In this document: piece by piece, positions 5,183 to 6,131 of the stretch
Position numbering within the stretch: the stretch's first letter is position 1
Layout: each line of letters opens with the position of its first letter
From: Candidatus Margulisiibacteriota bacterium
GTDB lineage: Bacteria; Margulisbacteria; WOR-1; O2-12-FULL-45-9
Direction of reading: 5' to 3'
Assembly (NCBI GenBank): GCA_018814265.1
Contig: JAHIZU010000289.1
Span: 1-6,131 of the forward strand
DNA: 6,131 nucleotides
Notes under the pieces: model-generated
Told to the model about the DNA's origin: nothing
What the model saw: the letters and a program-made list of their open reading frames with translations, nothing else
Databases searched by the model: none
Position numbers and translations under genes: made by a program

Positions 5183-6131
5183 TGCAAAAGCACGATTTGG
5201 TAGTAGTCCTCGACTTTGGCGCTCAGTATTCCATGCTGATCGCCAGACGCGTGCGTGAATGCAATGTTTACTGCGAAGTCCTGCCCCACGACATTCCTGT
5301 TGCTGAACTTAAAAAAAGAAATGTCAAAGGCATAATCGTTTCCGGCGGGCCAGCTTCGGTTTATGAACAAGAATCCCCCAAACCTGATCCAAAACTCTGG
5401 GACTGTGGCATCCCGATCCTCGGTATTTGCTATGGACTGCAATTAATGGCCAAGGACCTGGGTGGCGAGGTGCGGCAGGAAAAAAGAAAAGAATACGGCA
5501 AAGCGCTGCTGGAGATCGACGATGAGAGCAACATTTTTGCCGGCCTGCCCAATCACCTCCAATCCTGGATGAGCCACGGGGATACAGTTGTAAAACTGCC
5601 GCAGGGCTTTAAACAACTTGCCCACACAGAAAATACTCAGTTCGCTTCGATCGGCAATCCTGACAAAAAGCTCTTTGGCGTCCAATTCCATCCGGAAGTC
5701 GTTCACACGCCCAAGGGCATTGAGATCCTGAAAAATTTTGTTTATATCATCTGCCAGTGCAAACCAACCTGGACCACCGCTAACTTCATTGAACAGCAGA
5801 TCAAGGAAATTAGAGAGAAAGTCGGCAAAGATAAAGTCCTGTTAGCACTGTCTGGTGGTGTTGATTCAACAACTGTAGCGGCCCTGATGCACAAAGCCAT
5901 CGGAGACCAGCTGATCTGCATGTTCATTGACCAGGGTTTTATGCGCAAAAACGAAGCTAAGAAGATAAATGACCTTTTTACTTCAAAGTTTAAAATAAAT
6001 TTTCTCCATATCAACGCCTCTGAAAAGTTTTTTGACCAGTTAAAAGCGGTAATTGATCCGGAGAAAAAAAGAAAAATTATCGGTGAAAACTTTATCCGCA
6101 CCTTTGAAGTTGAAGCCAAAAAATTAGGGGA
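5182..6131 (+). CDS. guaA: GMP synthase (glutamine-hydrolysing), N-terminal 316 residues (cut by window edge)
   Basis: GuaA aminates XMP to GMP using glutamine and ATP. Open from the ATG at 5182 to the window end, it shows the class I glutamine amidotransferase domain first (about 5-190): LDFGAQYSMLIARRVRE (10-26), SGGPASVY (54-61), and the triad C83 (GICYG), H170 and E172 (FHPEV). The ATP-pyrophosphatase domain begins near 195, with the P-loop SGGVDST (224-230), FIDQGFMRKNEA (248-259) and DPEKKRKIIGENF (292-304). Full GuaA is about 510-525 residues, so some 200 residues, including the XMP-binding dimerisation domain, lie beyond the window. The ATG overlaps the guaB3 stop (TAATG), and no strong ribosome binding site is seen, pointing to translational coupling. 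Its substrate XMP is the product of the preceding gene. Confidence 0.97.
   Translation, partial: MQKHDLVVVLDFGAQYSMLIARRVRECNVYCEVLPHDIPVAELKKRNVKGIIVSGGPASVYEQESPKPDPKLWDCGIPILGICYGLQLMAKDLGGEVRQEKRKEYGKALLEIDDESNIFAGLPNHLQSWMSHGDTVVKLPQGFKQLAHTENTQFASIGNPDKKLFGVQFHPEVVHTPKGIEILKNFVYIICQCKPTWTTANFIEQQIKEIREKVGKDKVLLALSGGVDSTTVAALMHKAIGDQLICMFIDQGFMRKNEAKKINDLFTSKFKINFLHINASEKFFDQLKAVIDPEKKRKIIGENFIRTFEVEAKKLG

Noticed and set aside
5158..6119. Three minus-strand frames opposite guaA
   Set aside because: guaA shows continuous conserved motifs on the plus strand throughout.

Overview
The window looks like a bacterial chromosome segment of moderate GC from an uncultured, Gram-negative-type lineage. 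It carries a lipoprotein with a lipobox, a secreted protein ending in a Phe-terminated, barrel-like domain, and standard -35/-10 promoters with AAGGAG-type ribosome binding sites. Non-coding DNA is peppered with short perfect palindromes and small terminal-inverted-repeat elements, as seen in many candidate-phylum genomes. The protein flavour (GuaB3-type IMP dehydrogenase next to GuaA, FtsE, GlyA) would fit a lineage such as Margulisbacteria/Saganbacteria, but that placement is a low-confidence inference.

Left half, all genes on the minus strand, read from right to left. A coiled-coil outer-membrane-type protein (3601-2930) is followed by a VWA-domain lipoprotein (2868-1765), which has its own strong promoter squeezed between the two genes and ends at an intrinsic terminator (1741-1688). 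Next come glyA, serine hydroxymethyltransferase (1544-297), and the start of an FtsE-like ABC ATPase (129-1, cut by the window edge). glyA is bracketed by two copies, in the same orientation, of a roughly 101-bp repeat with 10-bp terminal inverted repeats (172-292 and 1585-1685).

Right half, plus strand. A tight cluster runs from a short YgiT-type zinc-finger protein (3707-4021) to guaB3 (4022-5182, directly abutting) and guaA (from 5182, overlapping by one base, cut by the window edge). GuaB3 (IMP to XMP) and GuaA (XMP to GMP) together form the guanine-nucleotide branch; why a zinc-finger protein leads this operon is unknown.

The two halves meet at a divergent promoter region (3640-3689) in which both promoters use the same seven bases as their -35 box.

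The most striking non-coding signal is a 20-bp perfect palindrome, CCTGCCTGCCGGCAGGCAGG, found twice. At one site it sits inside a terminal-inverted-repeat element, and removing exactly 20 bp restores both the reading of, and the length match to, the second element. At the other it sits in the loop of the VWA gene's terminator, and removing exactly 20 bp leaves a perfect stem closed by a GAAA tetraloop. This looks like precise insertion of a tiny palindromic element into existing structures. I see no tRNA, rRNA, CRISPR array, transposase or riboswitch. No stretch over 300 bases lacks a gene.
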